The notes: generated from the letters alone by a model not told the origin. Counted from the stretch's first letter, positions 27,010 through 36,412 are shown. The stretch is 64,000 bases of DNA from JACNJF01 sp050288105 (GCA_050288105.1 JBNKDE010000014.1:42132-106131); one strand, 5' to 3'. A program made the numbers and translations.

Positions 27010-29304
27010 GTGCAGTTCGCGCGCAATTTTATTGTATCGAGCATATTCCTGCTGTTTGGCTTATTCAGCCAGCACTTATGGGCAGATAATGCCAACAACC
27101 AGGACAAGGTACAGCTTAAATTACTCTGGCACCATCAGTTCCAGTTTGCCGGATATTATATTGCCATGGAAAAAGGATACTATTCGGCATCAGGCCTGGA
27201 TGTCGAAATCTCAGAATATGAGGGTAGTGAAGACAACATAGCGCTGGTGTTGTCCGGGCAGGCAGACTTCGCGGTTGCCCGCTCTAATTTAATCATAGAT
27301 CGAGCCATGGGTAAGGATGTTGTCGCTCTGTATGCAACCTTTCAAACCTCACCATTGATGTTACTGACCAAAGGATTCACCGGTCTTAATTCACCTGCCG
27401 ATTTAAAAGGGCACAGAATCATGATCACTACAGCTGCCCAGAGATCTGGCGAATTACTCGCAATGCTCGCTCAGGCAGGATTAAGTCCCAGCGATTACGT
27501 CAGGCAGGAGCACAGCTTTAACATTGCAGACCTGATCAATGATAAAACCGATGCCATTGCGTCGTATATTTCCAATGAGCCTTACCGACTGATTCAGCAT
27601 GGTATTCCCTATAACATCCTGCACCCCGCTGATTACGGGTTCAAAATGTACTCTGACCTGCTATTCACCTCGGGCAAGCGGGTTCGGGAAAATCCAGCCA
27701 TGGTTGAAAAATTTTATCAGGCGAGTATTGCCGGATGGAAATACGCATTTGCCAATATCCAGGAAACTGCTGAGATTATCTATAAAAAATACAACAACCA
27801 TCAACGCAGTAGAGAAGCTTTACTATTCGAAGGACAGGAGTTAAAGAAACTGGCTTTCGACGGCGCCGGTAACTTTGGCACCTTATCCCCACAAAGACTG
27901 CAATCAATGGCCCAGGTCTATCTATTGACCGGTTTTCTGGAAGAGGAGCCCGAGCTGGATGGATTTATCTATCATCCCCCTTTAAAACCGTTAAACCTGT
28001 CTTACGAAGAACTGGAATATATTAAACACAAAAAGTCTGTAAACATTTGCGTGCAAAGCCATTGGGAGCCCTTTGAACAACTGCGTAACGGTCAGTTTGA
28101 AGGCATAGTCGCAGACCTGCTGGATCTGGTGCGAGATAAAACAGGATTGTCACTGCAGTTCAAGCCAACCGATTCAAGACAGCAGGCAGTCACCCTGACC
28201 TCTCAGCAAATATGCGACGCAACGACCCTGTATAATGTAGCAAAAAACAATACTAACCTGCTGTTTACCGATCCCATTATTAACATCACACATGCCTACC
28301 TGATCAACAATCGTGACAAGCAACGACAGGAGATTACGCGCCATGTGGCTATTCTAAACCAGCAATTCTGTAATTACTGTACCGATCAATTATTACCCTC
28401 CAGTAAACTTACCCGAGTGAATAGCCTGACTACGGGTATTCGTTACCTTAGAGAACAACGCGTAGATAGCGTGTTTGCCTCGGAAGCACAACTTCAACTG
28501 GCATTATCTAAACAGCAGATAGACGATCTTTATATTAACAAAGAGCTACTTCCCAACTCAGGGCTGAGTCTGGCGGTATTCAATCAGCCGGCACTGTTAA
28601 ACATATTGAATAAGGGCATACAGGCGATTAGCCAGCAGGAACGTGACCGCATCTTCAGCCAGCGCATGATCGCACTACCAGACTCGGGCCTCAGGACAAC
28701 CACTTACTGGGTTATTATCGGCCTGATCGCGGTTATATCATTATTTTTTATCTATCGATTCTATCGTGAATCTATGCGCAACCGCTTGCTCAAGGAATTA
28801 TCCGAGACTGACCAGCTGACCGGTATTGCAAACCGTCGAAAAATCATTGAAGAGGTCAATAAGTTTATTAATCTCGCACTACGCTATAACAAAAAACTGT
28901 CGCTGGTTTATTTCGATATAGATGACTTTAAACTGGTGAATGATCAATTCGGTCATGAAGCCGGCGATATGGTGCTGGTTGAACTGACCGAACTGATCCT
29001 GAAAAATATTCGAAAAACCGATCTGTTTGGTCGTCTGGGTGGCGAGGAGTTCGTGATACTTAGTCCCGAATCCGATATTACCGACTGTAAAAACCTGCTT
29101 TCCGGTTTACGTAGAAAAATTGTAAGCCATCAATTTTCCATTAAACATCAGATTAGCTGCAGTTTCGGTATTGCACAGTTCAGACCTCAGGATACCAGTG
29201 ACTCTCTAATCAATCGTGCTGATTCTGCCATGTACAAGGCCAAGCATTCGGGAAAAAACACAGTAGTAGCTGTAAACCAGGAAAACCAGTATCTGTATGA
29301 TTAG
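27010..29304 (+). CDS. Diguanylate cyclase with NMT1/THI5-like periplasmic sensor
   Basis: A 764-residue membrane receptor. It starts at GTG 27010 with GGAG seven bases upstream. A signal or anchor segment (about 5-25) precedes an NMT1/THI5-like domain (about 33-265; LWHHQFQFAGYYIAMEKGYY), a second, weaker SBP_bac_3-like domain (about 345-550) and a TM helix (about 567-587). The cytoplasmic GGDEF domain is intact: GGEEF at 677-681 and the inhibitory I-site RKTD five residues upstream. It should make c-di-GMP in response to an unknown periplasmic ligand. Its sensor is clearly related to that of the histidine kinase at 14.2 kb, so one ligand class may feed two outputs. The rof-like gene overlaps its end by 8 bases. 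Confidence 0.9.
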   Translation: MQFARNFIVSSIFLLFGLFSQHLWADNANNQDKVQLKLLWHHQFQFAGYYIAMEKGYYSASGLDVEISEYEGSEDNIALVLSGQADFAVARSNLIIDRAMGKDVVALYATFQTSPLMLLTKGFTGLNSPADLKGHRIMITTAAQRSGELLAMLAQAGLSPSDYVRQEHSFNIADLINDKTDAIASYISNEPYRLIQHGIPYNILHPADYGFKMYSDLLFTSGKRVRENPAMVEKFYQASIAGWKYAFANIQETAEIIYKKYNNHQRSREALLFEGQELKKLAFDGAGNFGTLSPQRLQSMAQVYLLTGFLEEEPELDGFIYHPPLKPLNLSYEELEYIKHKKSVNICVQSHWEPFEQLRNGQFEGIVADLLDLVRDKTGLSLQFKPTDSRQQAVTLTSQQICDATTLYNVAKNNTNLLFTDPIINITHAYLINNRDKQRQEITRHVAILNQQFCNYCTDQLLPSSKLTRVNSLTTGIRYLREQRVDSVFASEAQLQLALSKQQIDDLYINKELLPNSGLSLAVFNQPALLNILNKGIQAISQQERDRIFSQRMIALPDSGLRTTTYWVIIGLIAVISLFFIYRFYRESMRNRLLKELSETDQLTGIANRRKIIEEVNKFINLALRYNKKLSLVYFDIDDFKLVNDQFGHEAGDMVLVELTELILKNIRKTDLFGRLGGEEFVILSPESDITDCKNLLSGLRRKIVSHQFSIKHQISCSFGIAQFRPQDTSDSLINRADSAMYKAKHSGKNTVVAVNQENQYLYD

Positions 29305-29545
29305 CTGCCAAACCCATGACTACCTCGAAATAGCCTGCCTGTATGGCTTTGCAGTCAGGATAAGGTTACACAGTGACGAACTGATTGAAGGAAAAGCAAT
29401 AACGACTGAAACCTCAGCAGATAAACGTGAATGGCTAATCGTCGAACAGCACAGTGAGCGCATTAGTATTGAACTGCAACAGATTAAAAGTATGCAGGCT
29501 TTAAGTCCCAATCCGCACTTTGATCTAATAACATTTGAAGGTTGA
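29297..29545 (+). CDS. Rof (YaeO)-family Rho-binding antiterminator
   Basis: An 82-residue protein that overlaps the diguanylate cyclase gene by 8 bases. It matches the Rof family: an N-terminal CQTHDYLEIACLYGFAV, where ...YLE(L/I)AC... is the hallmark, then a small Sm-like beta barrel with LHSDELIEGKA, REWLIVE and IKSMQAL. Rof binds Rho, blocks its RNA-binding site and lowers Rho-dependent termination. Placement next to a c-di-GMP enzyme is unusual and suggests co-expression. It converges on the class V aminotransferase gene with no space between the two genes. Confidence 0.82.
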   Translation: MISCQTHDYLEIACLYGFAVRIRLHSDELIEGKAITTETSADKREWLIVEQHSERISIELQQIKSMQALSPNPHFDLITFEG

Positions 29546-30670
29546 TTAAGACCTGATTGCTGCAATCAGTTCTACAACTTCATCAAGCTGCTGCACTGGC
29601 GTATAAAAATGCGGCGACAAACGTACGCCACCGCCACGCGCTGCACATAGTACTGAATGCTCACCCAGATGCCGATACAGATCGCTATCAGTAATCTTCT
29701 TATGCCTGAAGGTAACAATACCGGACAGGCGGCTGCTGCTATCAACTGAGATAACTTCAACATCGTTGATCGCCCGCAGTGCCTGCATCAGATGCAGACT
29801 GTTTTGCACTACTCTGTCACCAATTTTGGACAGCCCGGTTTCCAGCAACAGCTGCAAACTGCTGTTGAGCGCATGTATGCCCATCATATTCGGACTACCG
29901 CACTCGAAGCGTCTGGCACTGTTCTCGATTTCAAATTCCTGCTGCGAATAGTCAGTCAGCTTCTGCGTCATACGCCAGCCATACTGCCTGATCGATAATC
30001 TATCCATAATAGCCTGTCGTATGTAAAAAAGCCCCAGACCTTCCGGTGCCAGCATCCACTTATGACCGTCAGCTATCACAAAATCAGCCGCAATAGCCTG
30101 GACGTCAAACGGCAGTGCACCCAGCTGCTGGATGGCATCCACGCAAAACAGGATATTATGTTCACGACAGAATTCGCCTACTCGCGCGAGGTCCATGCGC
30201 AGTCCATTATGGTATTGCACTGCGCTGATGGAAATGAGTCGAGTTTTCGCATCGCAGAGCTCAAACAGCGCCTGCTCAGGATCATTCGTTCCCCGTAAAT
30301 CAAGCTTACGGAATTCGACTCCCTGACTGGACAGGGACTCCCACACAAAGCGGTTGGAGGGGAACTCCTGCTGGATACCCACCACGTTCTCACCTGCCTT
30401 CCAGTCCAGTCCATAAGCCACAAAGGACAGACCTTCCGAAGTATTCTTCACCAACGCGATTTCATCAGCAGAGTGTGCATTAATCAAAGTTTTGCAGGCT
30501 TCGCGTAGTTCGCTTTCTACCTCCATCCACTGCAGGTAGTTAAGCGAGCCCTGCTGCACATTCTCATCGGCAAATTGTTTTACTACATCAGCTGTGCACT
30601 GAGGCCAGGGGCCTACGGCTGCATGATTCAGGTGGATCAGGCGCTCGATTACTGGAAATTGTCGTTGCAT
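29546..30670 (-). CDS. Class V aminotransferase (cysteine desulfurase/isopenicillin epimerase-like)
   Basis: A 374-residue PLP enzyme. The PLP lysine is in ADGHKWMLAPEGLG (about residue 208), the aspartate above the ring in CVDAIQQLG, and an N-terminal HLNHAAVGP loop is typical of the isopenicillin N epimerase-like branch. The catalytic cysteine region of true IscS/SufS is not apparent, so sulfur mobilisation is doubtful; cleavage, epimerisation or transamination of an amino acid is possible. The substrate is unknown. It lies downstream of nhaD but a strong terminator separates them. Confidence 0.8.
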   Translation of the reverse strand: MQRQFPVIERLIHLNHAAVGPWPQCTADVVKQFADENVQQGSLNYLQWMEVESELREACKTLINAHSADEIALVKNTSEGLSFVAYGLDWKAGENVVGIQQEFPSNRFVWESLSSQGVEFRKLDLRGTNDPEQALFELCDAKTRLISISAVQYHNGLRMDLARVGEFCREHNILFCVDAIQQLGALPFDVQAIAADFVIADGHKWMLAPEGLGLFYIRQAIMDRLSIRQYGWRMTQKLTDYSQQEFEIENSARRFECGSPNMMGIHALNSSLQLLLETGLSKIGDRVVQNSLHLMQALRAINDVEVISVDSSSRLSGIVTFRHKKITDSDLYRHLGEHSVLCAARGGGVRLSPHFYTPVQQLDEVVELIAAIRS

Positions 30671-30756
30671 AAAACGTTTTACTATTAATACGGTAAGAGC
30701 GGACTATATCATTTTTCGTCGTCTGCTTTTAGCTACTTCAACATTCACTATCGGGC

Positions 30757-30788
30757 AAAAAAAAACCGCGATAATAATCGCGGTTTTT
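30757..30788 (-). terminator. Rho-independent terminator after nhaD
   Basis: A perfect 12-bp stem (30761-30772 and 30777-30788, core AACCGCGAT) with a four-base loop. Read on the minus strand it ends in a run of nine T, so it ends nhaD transcripts; it is also T-rich in the other direction. Confidence 0.9.
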
Positions 30789-30806
30789 CTACTCGAAGTA
30801 GCAACC

Positions 30807-32258
30807 TTAGAAGCGAGCCGAATTAATCAGCATATGTGCATAGATACTACCGGCGTAACCTAAGGCGATCACCGGGGTCCACTTTAAATGTCCGAAAAAA
30901 GTGTAATAGCCTCGTGCCTGGCCCATCAATGCCACACCTGCTGCAGAACCCACCGAGAGCAGGCTTCCACCTACACCCGCAGTCAGGGTCACCAGCAACC
31001 ACTGGCCCTGAGACATATCTGGATTCATGGTCAGCACCGCAAACATAACCGGAATATTATCGACAATCGCCGATAGCAGCCCTACCAGCACATTCGCATT
31101 GGTTGCACCCAGATCGCTGTACATAAATTGCGAAGCCATCGCCAGATATCCGATCAGCCCCAGTCCACCCACACACAGGATTACGCCGTAAAAGAAAAAC
31201 AGGGTATCCCACTCAGCCAGTTTGACCTTATTAAAGATATCAAAGTAGTCATCACCCGAGGAGTCATCCAGTGCCTGGATACCGGTATCATGATCGACAA
31301 TGTCTACGTTCGCCGGATTCTGCCCATGTTTCTTCTTTTTCAGGTAATAGCCCATGAACATCAAATAGCTCAGGCCGGTCATCATGCCGGCAACTGGTGG
31401 CAAATGCACAAAGTTATGGAAGCTAACCGCAGTAATAATGGTCAAAATAAACAATACGACAATTGCCGCGGCGCCATCTTTCATGACCACTTTTTCATCC
31501 AGAGCATCCGGTTGATCATTAGAAACAAAAAACGACATGATTAATGCAGGGATAACAAAGTTAACCACAGAAGGGATGAATAACACAAAAAAGGTACCAA
31601 AGTCTATGATACCCTTCTGCCACACCATCAGGGTGGTAATATCACCAAATGGACTGAAAGCACCACCCGCATTGGCGGCCACCACGATATTGATACAGGC
31701 AAGCAGAATGAAGTTTTTATTGTCTCCACCTACCGACAGCACAACTGCACACATTAACAGCGCGGTGGTCAGGTTATCGGCTATAGGTGAAATAAAGAAT
31801 GCCAGAATACCGGTAATCCAGAACAGCTGGCGCAGCGTAAATCCCTTGGTTACCAGCCATGCCTTAAGCCGATCAAACACCAGGCGCTCTTCCATCGCGT
31901 TGATATAGGTCATTGCCACCAGCAGGAACAGAAATAGCTCGCCATACTCCAGAATATTATGGCGTATCGCCATCTCAGCTGTGTGATTATCACCATGCTG
32001 ACTGTACACGATAGCAACCAGTAACCAGATCAGGCCTGCTGCCAGGATGACCGGCTTGGACTTACGCAAATGAATAAATTCTTCCATCATTACCAGCGAG
32101 TAAGCCGCTACGAAAATGATGATTGCGGTGATACCCACCCAATGACCGGTCAGGTCCAGTGTTTCACCCGTCGCAGTGGAAGCAAAACTGACTGCAGGCA
32201 TCAATAATCCCGCAAATATCGCAGACAGGAACCAAATTGGATTGACTCTGGATTTCAT
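30807..32258 (-). CDS. nhaD: Sodium/proton antiporter NhaD
   Basis: A 483-residue inner-membrane antiporter that expels Na+ in exchange for H+. The N-terminal segment with ...PAVSFASTATG looks like a cleaved leader or first helix, and about 12 helices follow. IT-superfamily motifs are visible: FFISPIADNLTTALLM, NAGGAFSPFGDITTLMVW and the C-terminal VDNIPVMFAVLTMNP, which carry the Asp/Asn/Thr residues linked to ion binding. The cytoplasmic loop near residues 315-345 is acidic. NhaD is typical of marine or haloalkaliphilic bacteria. AAGGAG lies just before the ATG, and a 10-bp inverted repeat precedes it. Confidence 0.93.
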   Translation of the reverse strand: MKSRVNPIWFLSAIFAGLLMPAVSFASTATGETLDLTGHWVGITAIIIFVAAYSLVMMEEFIHLRKSKPVILAAGLIWLLVAIVYSQHGDNHTAEMAIRHNILEYGELFLFLLVAMTYINAMEERLVFDRLKAWLVTKGFTLRQLFWITGILAFFISPIADNLTTALLMCAVVLSVGGDNKNFILLACINIVVAANAGGAFSPFGDITTLMVWQKGIIDFGTFFVLFIPSVVNFVIPALIMSFFVSNDQPDALDEKVVMKDGAAAIVVLFILTIITAVSFHNFVHLPPVAGMMTGLSYLMFMGYYLKKKKHGQNPANVDIVDHDTGIQALDDSSGDDYFDIFNKVKLAEWDTLFFFYGVILCVGGLGLIGYLAMASQFMYSDLGATNANVLVGLLSAIVDNIPVMFAVLTMNPDMSQGQWLLVTLTAGVGGSLLSVGSAAGVALMGQARGYYTFFGHLKWTPVIALGYAGSIYAHMLINSARF

Positions 32259-32291
32259 AGGTTCTCCTTATTTTTATAACCAGTTACAAAC

Positions 32292-32330
32292 TGATAAACA
32301 GAATACAAAATAACGGCGCCCTGTTTATCA
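32292..32330. promoter_or_regulatory. 10-bp perfect inverted repeat upstream of nhaD
   Basis: TGATAAACAG, 19-base spacer, CTGTTTATCA, starting 34 bases upstream of the nhaD ATG. It could be a leader hairpin or two half-sites of a regulator about two helix turns apart. It is not followed by a T-run on either strand, so a terminator for lipA-side transcripts is unlikely. Confidence 0.4.
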
Positions 32331-32388
32331 CAAACCGGCAAAAGTCATTAGACAAAAAATCTATAATAGCTATAGCTTATTCTCGTTG

Positions 32389-33342
32389 TTAATCCAGTAC
32401 GCGACTGGCCTGCAGATCCGCATGGTACGAAGAACGAACCATTGGGCCGCTGGCTACCTGGTCAAAACCCAGCTCATAAGCCAGAGATTCCAGCTGTTGA
32501 AACTCGTCAGGGGTTACATACCTGGTGACCGGCAGATGGTCTCGACTGGGTTGCAAATACTGCCCGAGGGTCAGCATATTAACATCATGCGCACGTAAAT
32601 CACGCAACAGCTGCTCCACTTCCTGCAGTTCTTCACCCAGTCCCAGCATAATGCCCGACTTGGTGGGTACTGCAGGGTGTTCCTGTTTAAACTGTTTCAG
32701 TAAATCCAGCGACCACTGGTAATCCGCACCTGGCCTGATTTTTTTGTACAGCCTGGGTACAGATTCCAGGTTGTGGTTAAAGACATCAGGCGGAGATTGC
32801 CTCAGTGTATCCAGTGCTATCTGCATGCGACCGCGGAAATCCGGTGTCAGGATTTCTATCTGAATCGCCGGATTATGCTTACGTGTTTGAACAATGCAAT
32901 CCACAAAGTGCTGTGCACCACCATCGCGCAGATCATCCCGATCTACCGAGGTCAGCACCACGTAGCGCAGTTTCATGTTCTGTATGGTTTTGGCGACATT
33001 ATAGGGTTCATCCTGATCCAGTGGATTCGGACGCCCATGCCCGACATCGCAGAATGGGCAACGTCGGGTACAGATATCACCCATGATCATAAACGTCGCG
33101 GTACCCTTGGAAAAACACTCTCCCAGATTGGGACAGGCTGCCTCTTCGCATACGGTATACAGGTTATTTTCGCGCAGGGTGTTCTTCAGCCGCCTGACGG
33201 TTTCGCTGGTGGGTGCCTTAGCCCTGATCCAGGCGGGTTTACGCGCGATGGTTTCAGCAGGGACGACCTTGATCGGTATACCGGCAACCTTATCGGCACC
33301 CTTCATTTTGACGCCCTGAACGACTTTGTTATTTTTGCTCAT
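32389..33342 (-). CDS. lipA: Lipoyl synthase
   Basis: A 317-residue radical SAM enzyme that inserts two sulfur atoms into protein-bound octanoyl groups. It binds two 4Fe-4S clusters: the auxiliary one uses CEEAACPNLGEC (about 59-70) and the SAM cluster uses CTRRCPFC (about 92-99). The C-terminal RSSYHAD segment supplies the usual serine ligand. Its start overlaps the end of lipB by 14 bases, so the two are translated together. Confidence 0.96.
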   Translation of the reverse strand: MSKNNKVVQGVKMKGADKVAGIPIKVVPAETIARKPAWIRAKAPTSETVRRLKNTLRENNLYTVCEEAACPNLGECFSKGTATFMIMGDICTRRCPFCDVGHGRPNPLDQDEPYNVAKTIQNMKLRYVVLTSVDRDDLRDGGAQHFVDCIVQTRKHNPAIQIEILTPDFRGRMQIALDTLRQSPPDVFNHNLESVPRLYKKIRPGADYQWSLDLLKQFKQEHPAVPTKSGIMLGLGEELQEVEQLLRDLRAHDVNMLTLGQYLQPSRDHLPVTRYVTPDEFQQLESLAYELGFDQVASGPMVRSSYHADLQASRVLD

Positions 33343-33952
33343 AGCCTATAGTCTCGATTAAGTGATTACACAGCTGCTGCTCCAGCTGTGCACGAGAAAA
33401 CTCTGCCAGGTCAGCCAGCTGGACCACAGGCAAACCCTTATAGCCGCAAGGATCGATTCCTGAAAAAGGCGTTAGATCCATATCCAGATTCAGGCTCAGC
33501 CCATGGTAACAGCAACCCTTGCGTACGCGTAAACCGAGCGCTGCTATCTTCGCTTCGCCCACATAGACGCCAGGGGCATCACGTCTTGCATGTGCATCAA
33601 TCGCATAATCCTGTAGCAGGTTAATCACGGCCTGCTCCAGACTCATCACCAGGCTACGAATACCGATACCCAGTCGATTCAGATCGAGCATAAAATAGAC
33701 AATCAGCTGCCCCGGTCCGTGATAGGTCACCTGACCTCCCCTGTCCACCTTGACCACTGGTATGCTGCCAGTATTTAGCACATGTTCACTGCGTCCATTC
33801 AGTCCCTGCGTGTAAACCGGGTTGTGTTCGGTGAGCCAGATTTCATCCAGCGTCTCTTGCTGGCGTTGCTCGGTAAACTGTTTCATGGCCTGCCATACCG
33901 GCTCGTAATCGGTACGTCCCAGGTGCTGGAATTCAGGCAGTGGTATACTCAC
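33329..33952 (-). CDS. lipB: Octanoyltransferase
   Basis: A 207-residue enzyme that moves octanoate from acyl carrier protein to lipoyl domains. The motifs RGGQVTYHGPGQLIVYFMLD and RDAPGVYVGEAKIAALG are present, with the catalytic lysine in GEAKIAALG and the usual cysteine in GIDPCGYKG. It begins with GTG at 33952, 9 bases after ybeD, with no strong ribosome site of its own, so coupling to ybeD is likely. Confidence 0.95.
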   Translation of the reverse strand: MSIPLPEFQHLGRTDYEPVWQAMKQFTEQRQQETLDEIWLTEHNPVYTQGLNGRSEHVLNTGSIPVVKVDRGGQVTYHGPGQLIVYFMLDLNRLGIGIRSLVMSLEQAVINLLQDYAIDAHARRDAPGVYVGEAKIAALGLRVRKGCCYHGLSLNLDMDLTPFSGIDPCGYKGLPVVQLADLAEFSRAQLEQQLCNHLIETIGYEQK

Positions 33953-33961
33953 GACGAACGA

Positions 33962-34252
33962 TTACAGGGACATCACGACATGCTCACTGGCGGTCAGTGA
34001 ACGATAGATATCATCCAGTTGCTGGCGACTATGCGCGGTAAAGGTAATGGTTAAGGACTGGTACTTGCCCTTGCTGCTTTCATTCTTATGTACCTTGAAA
34101 TCAGTAGATTGCGGACAGTGCGCAGCGACCAGCTCCAGCACAATGGGCTCGAAACTGTCATTATTCAGCCCAAACACCTTTAGCGGAAACTCACAGGGAA
34201 ACTTCAATAGCTCTGCACTTTCCTGTTCGGAAGATAAATCCTGTGCCATCAC
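33962..34252 (-). CDS. ybeD: YbeD/DUF493 family protein
   Basis: A 96-residue small cytoplasmic protein with an ACT-like ferredoxin fold. The family pattern LKFPCEFPLKVFG, then a C-terminal YQSLTITFTAHSRQQLDDIY, is clear. It sits between dacA/dat and lipB as in many gammaproteobacteria, which hints at a link with lipoate or cell-wall physiology, but its biochemical role is not settled. It overlaps dat by four bases (ATGA). Confidence 0.9.
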   Translation of the reverse strand: MMAQDLSSEQESAELLKFPCEFPLKVFGLNNDSFEPIVLELVAAHCPQSTDFKVHKNESSKGKYQSLTITFTAHSRQQLDDIYRSLTASEHVVMSL

Positions 34253-35109
34253 CCACCTCGCATGACAGATTGCTTAAACGCCTGGTACAGATCAATAAGC
34301 TGTAACCACATTGGACCGGGGATACCCTTGCCCACCTTATGTTGATTGAGCGTGGTTACCGGCATGATCTCGCGCGTTGATGAAGTCATCCAGATTTCAT
34401 CCGCATCGTGTAATTCGTCTTCAGTGACCTGCATCTCACGAACCAGAATACGGTTCTCAGTACACAGCTCAAGTATCACCTCGCGCGTAATACCACCCAG
34501 CATAAAACGCGTTTTGGGAGGAGTAAAGATGACATCCCCCTTAACCAGAAACAGGTTACTGGAGGTTCCTTCAATCGCCAGATTGTCACGTATCAGAATA
34601 GCTTCCTGCGCGCCCGCATCGATCGCCTGCTGTTTGAGTAAAACATTCGGCAGCAGGTTAATCGATTTGATATGGCAATCCATCCATCTATTATCTTCCA
34701 CAGTAATTGCCCTTATACCTGCGGTATCCCGGCTTTGTGGAAAATAATTAAATGGCTGGCACATTACCAGCACAGTGGGCTGCATATTGCGATCATAAGC
34801 CTGATCACGTACCTGCATCACGCCGCGGGTAATTTGCAGGTAAATAAAACCATCGCCATTCTGTATGTTATTTTCTATCAGAGAAGCAAAGATATCAGGC
34901 ATCTGAGTGTCACACTGGGCACAGTGGATATCCACGGCTTCCAGACTGCGTTGCAAACGCTGCATATGCTCTTCTACACGAAATACCTTGCCGTTGTAAA
35001 CCGGCATCACTTCATACACGCCATCGCCAAACATAAAACCGCGATCCAGCACCGGGATACAGGCAGTTTCCGCTGGCACATAATTTCCATTTAAATACAC
35101 CAGATCCAC
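34249..35109 (-). CDS. dat: D-amino acid aminotransferase
   Basis: A 286-residue class IV PLP enzyme moving amino groups between D-amino acids and 2-oxo acids, for example D-Ala and D-Glu. Features are FMFGDGVYEVMPVYNGK, YLQITRGVMQVRDQAY (D-AAT-like substrate loop), the PLP lysine in DCHIKSINLLPN and EGTSSNLFLV. The start is GTG at 35109, seven bases after AGGAGAG. It lies between dacA and ybeD, fitting D-amino-acid supply or recycling near peptidoglycan genes. It is distinct from the IlvE-like gene at 5.8 kb. Confidence 0.88.
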   Translation of the reverse strand: MDLVYLNGNYVPAETACIPVLDRGFMFGDGVYEVMPVYNGKVFRVEEHMQRLQRSLEAVDIHCAQCDTQMPDIFASLIENNIQNGDGFIYLQITRGVMQVRDQAYDRNMQPTVLVMCQPFNYFPQSRDTAGIRAITVEDNRWMDCHIKSINLLPNVLLKQQAIDAGAQEAILIRDNLAIEGTSSNLFLVKGDVIFTPPKTRFMLGGITREVILELCTENRILVREMQVTEDELHDADEIWMTSSTREIMPVTTLNQHKVGKGIPGPMWLQLIDLYQAFKQSVMRGG

Positions 35110-35120
35110 AGCGATCTCTC

Positions 35121-36260
35121 CTATTCAAACAAAAGCTTGATACTATCGATGACTTTCTGCACGATGCCGCCATCGTTGATAGATTGCATCGCTACCAGCG
35201 GTTGCGACACAATTACTTCATCGCCTAACTTCACCTTTAACAATCCCAGTTCCTGGCCTGCCGCAATCGGTGCCGCAATGCGCTGATCGATCTCAATAGA
35301 AGCATCCAGATTTTTATACTGCCCACGCGCGATGGTGACATATACATCGTGCTGCACCCCCAGAGAAACCTGCTCCTGATCGCCGTACCAGACACGCGCC
35401 TGTTTCAGCACCTCGTTCGCACTATATAGTTTCTGAGTTTCAAAAAAGCGGAAGCCATAGTTCAACAGGGTCTGGCTGTTCTGCGTACGCGCTTTATCAG
35501 AATCAGTACCCAGTACCACCGAAATCAGGCGCATATCATCGCGTTTAGCTGAACTGGCCAGGCAAAATCCTGCGGCTTCAGTATGACCCGTTTTCAATCC
35601 GTCAACCGAATCATCACGCCATAGTAATCGATTACGGTTGAACTGACGGATATCGTTAAAGGTATATTCTTTTTCCTTGTAGTAGCGATAGGTTTGCGGG
35701 TAGTCGCGAATAATGGCCTGACTCAGCAAGGCAATGTCGCGCGCCGTACTATAATGATCCTGGTGCGGCCAGCCAGTGGAGTTTACAAAATGGCTGTTTT
35801 TCATACCCAGCAAACTGGCCTGGTGATTCATGTACTCAGCAAATGCCTGCTCAGATCCGGCAATATGCTCGGCTAGCGCCACAGTCGCATCATTACCTGA
35901 CTGGATGATCATACCCTTGATCAATTCCTCAACTGATACCTGTTTGCCCACCTCAATGAACATCTTGGAACCCTTCATACGCCAGGCCTTTTCACTGATG
36001 GTAACCATATCGGTCAAACCGATATCACCGGACTCCAGTGCCTTATCAACCAGGTAGGCAGTCATCAGCTTGGTGATGCTGGCTGGTTCTACACGCTTAT
36101 CCGGATCTTTCTCGGCAAGTACCTTGCCGCTGGCAAAATCCAGCAGAATATAGCTATCTGCTGCAAGCTCGGGGGCCTGAGGAATGGGTTTGACGGTGGC
36201 AAAAAGCGGCTGACTAAAGAGCCAGAACAGAGACAAAAACAGAAGTTGAAATATTTTCAT
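35121..36260 (-). CDS. dacA: D-alanyl-D-alanine carboxypeptidase (PBP5/6 type)
   Basis: A 379-residue periplasmic penicillin-binding protein that trims the terminal D-Ala from peptidoglycan stem peptides. A signal peptide is at about 1-21. Active-site motifs are SITKLM (nucleophile Ser), SGNDATVALAEH and KTGHTEAAG. A C-terminal beta-rich PBP5 domain and a final amphipathic helix (VQKVIDSIKLLFE) would hold it on the membrane surface. It heads the dacA-dat-ybeD-lipB-lipA group. Confidence 0.95.
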   Translation of the reverse strand: MKIFQLLFLSLFWLFSQPLFATVKPIPQAPELAADSYILLDFASGKVLAEKDPDKRVEPASITKLMTAYLVDKALESGDIGLTDMVTISEKAWRMKGSKMFIEVGKQVSVEELIKGMIIQSGNDATVALAEHIAGSEQAFAEYMNHQASLLGMKNSHFVNSTGWPHQDHYSTARDIALLSQAIIRDYPQTYRYYKEKEYTFNDIRQFNRNRLLWRDDSVDGLKTGHTEAAGFCLASSAKRDDMRLISVVLGTDSDKARTQNSQTLLNYGFRFFETQKLYSANEVLKQARVWYGDQEQVSLGVQHDVYVTIARGQYKNLDASIEIDQRIAAPIAAGQELGLLKVKLGDEVIVSQPLVAMQSINDGGIVQKVIDSIKLLFE

Positions 36261-36412
36261 AGAGAAAGATGTATAAACCGGATTGATGACAAAAACAGGA
36301 AAGGGATTGTACCTTAGCTGGGAAGGAAATTAACCCCCTGTCTGATAAGTGCTGTTTGGCGACACTCCCGGTTTAAGACTAAATCGCAGCAGGTCAGTTC
36401 AGTCTAACCTGG

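Noticed and set aside
29546..30670. Calling the class V aminotransferase a cysteine desulfurase (IscS/SufS)
   Set aside because: No catalytic cysteine loop is apparent, and no isc or suf genes are nearby.
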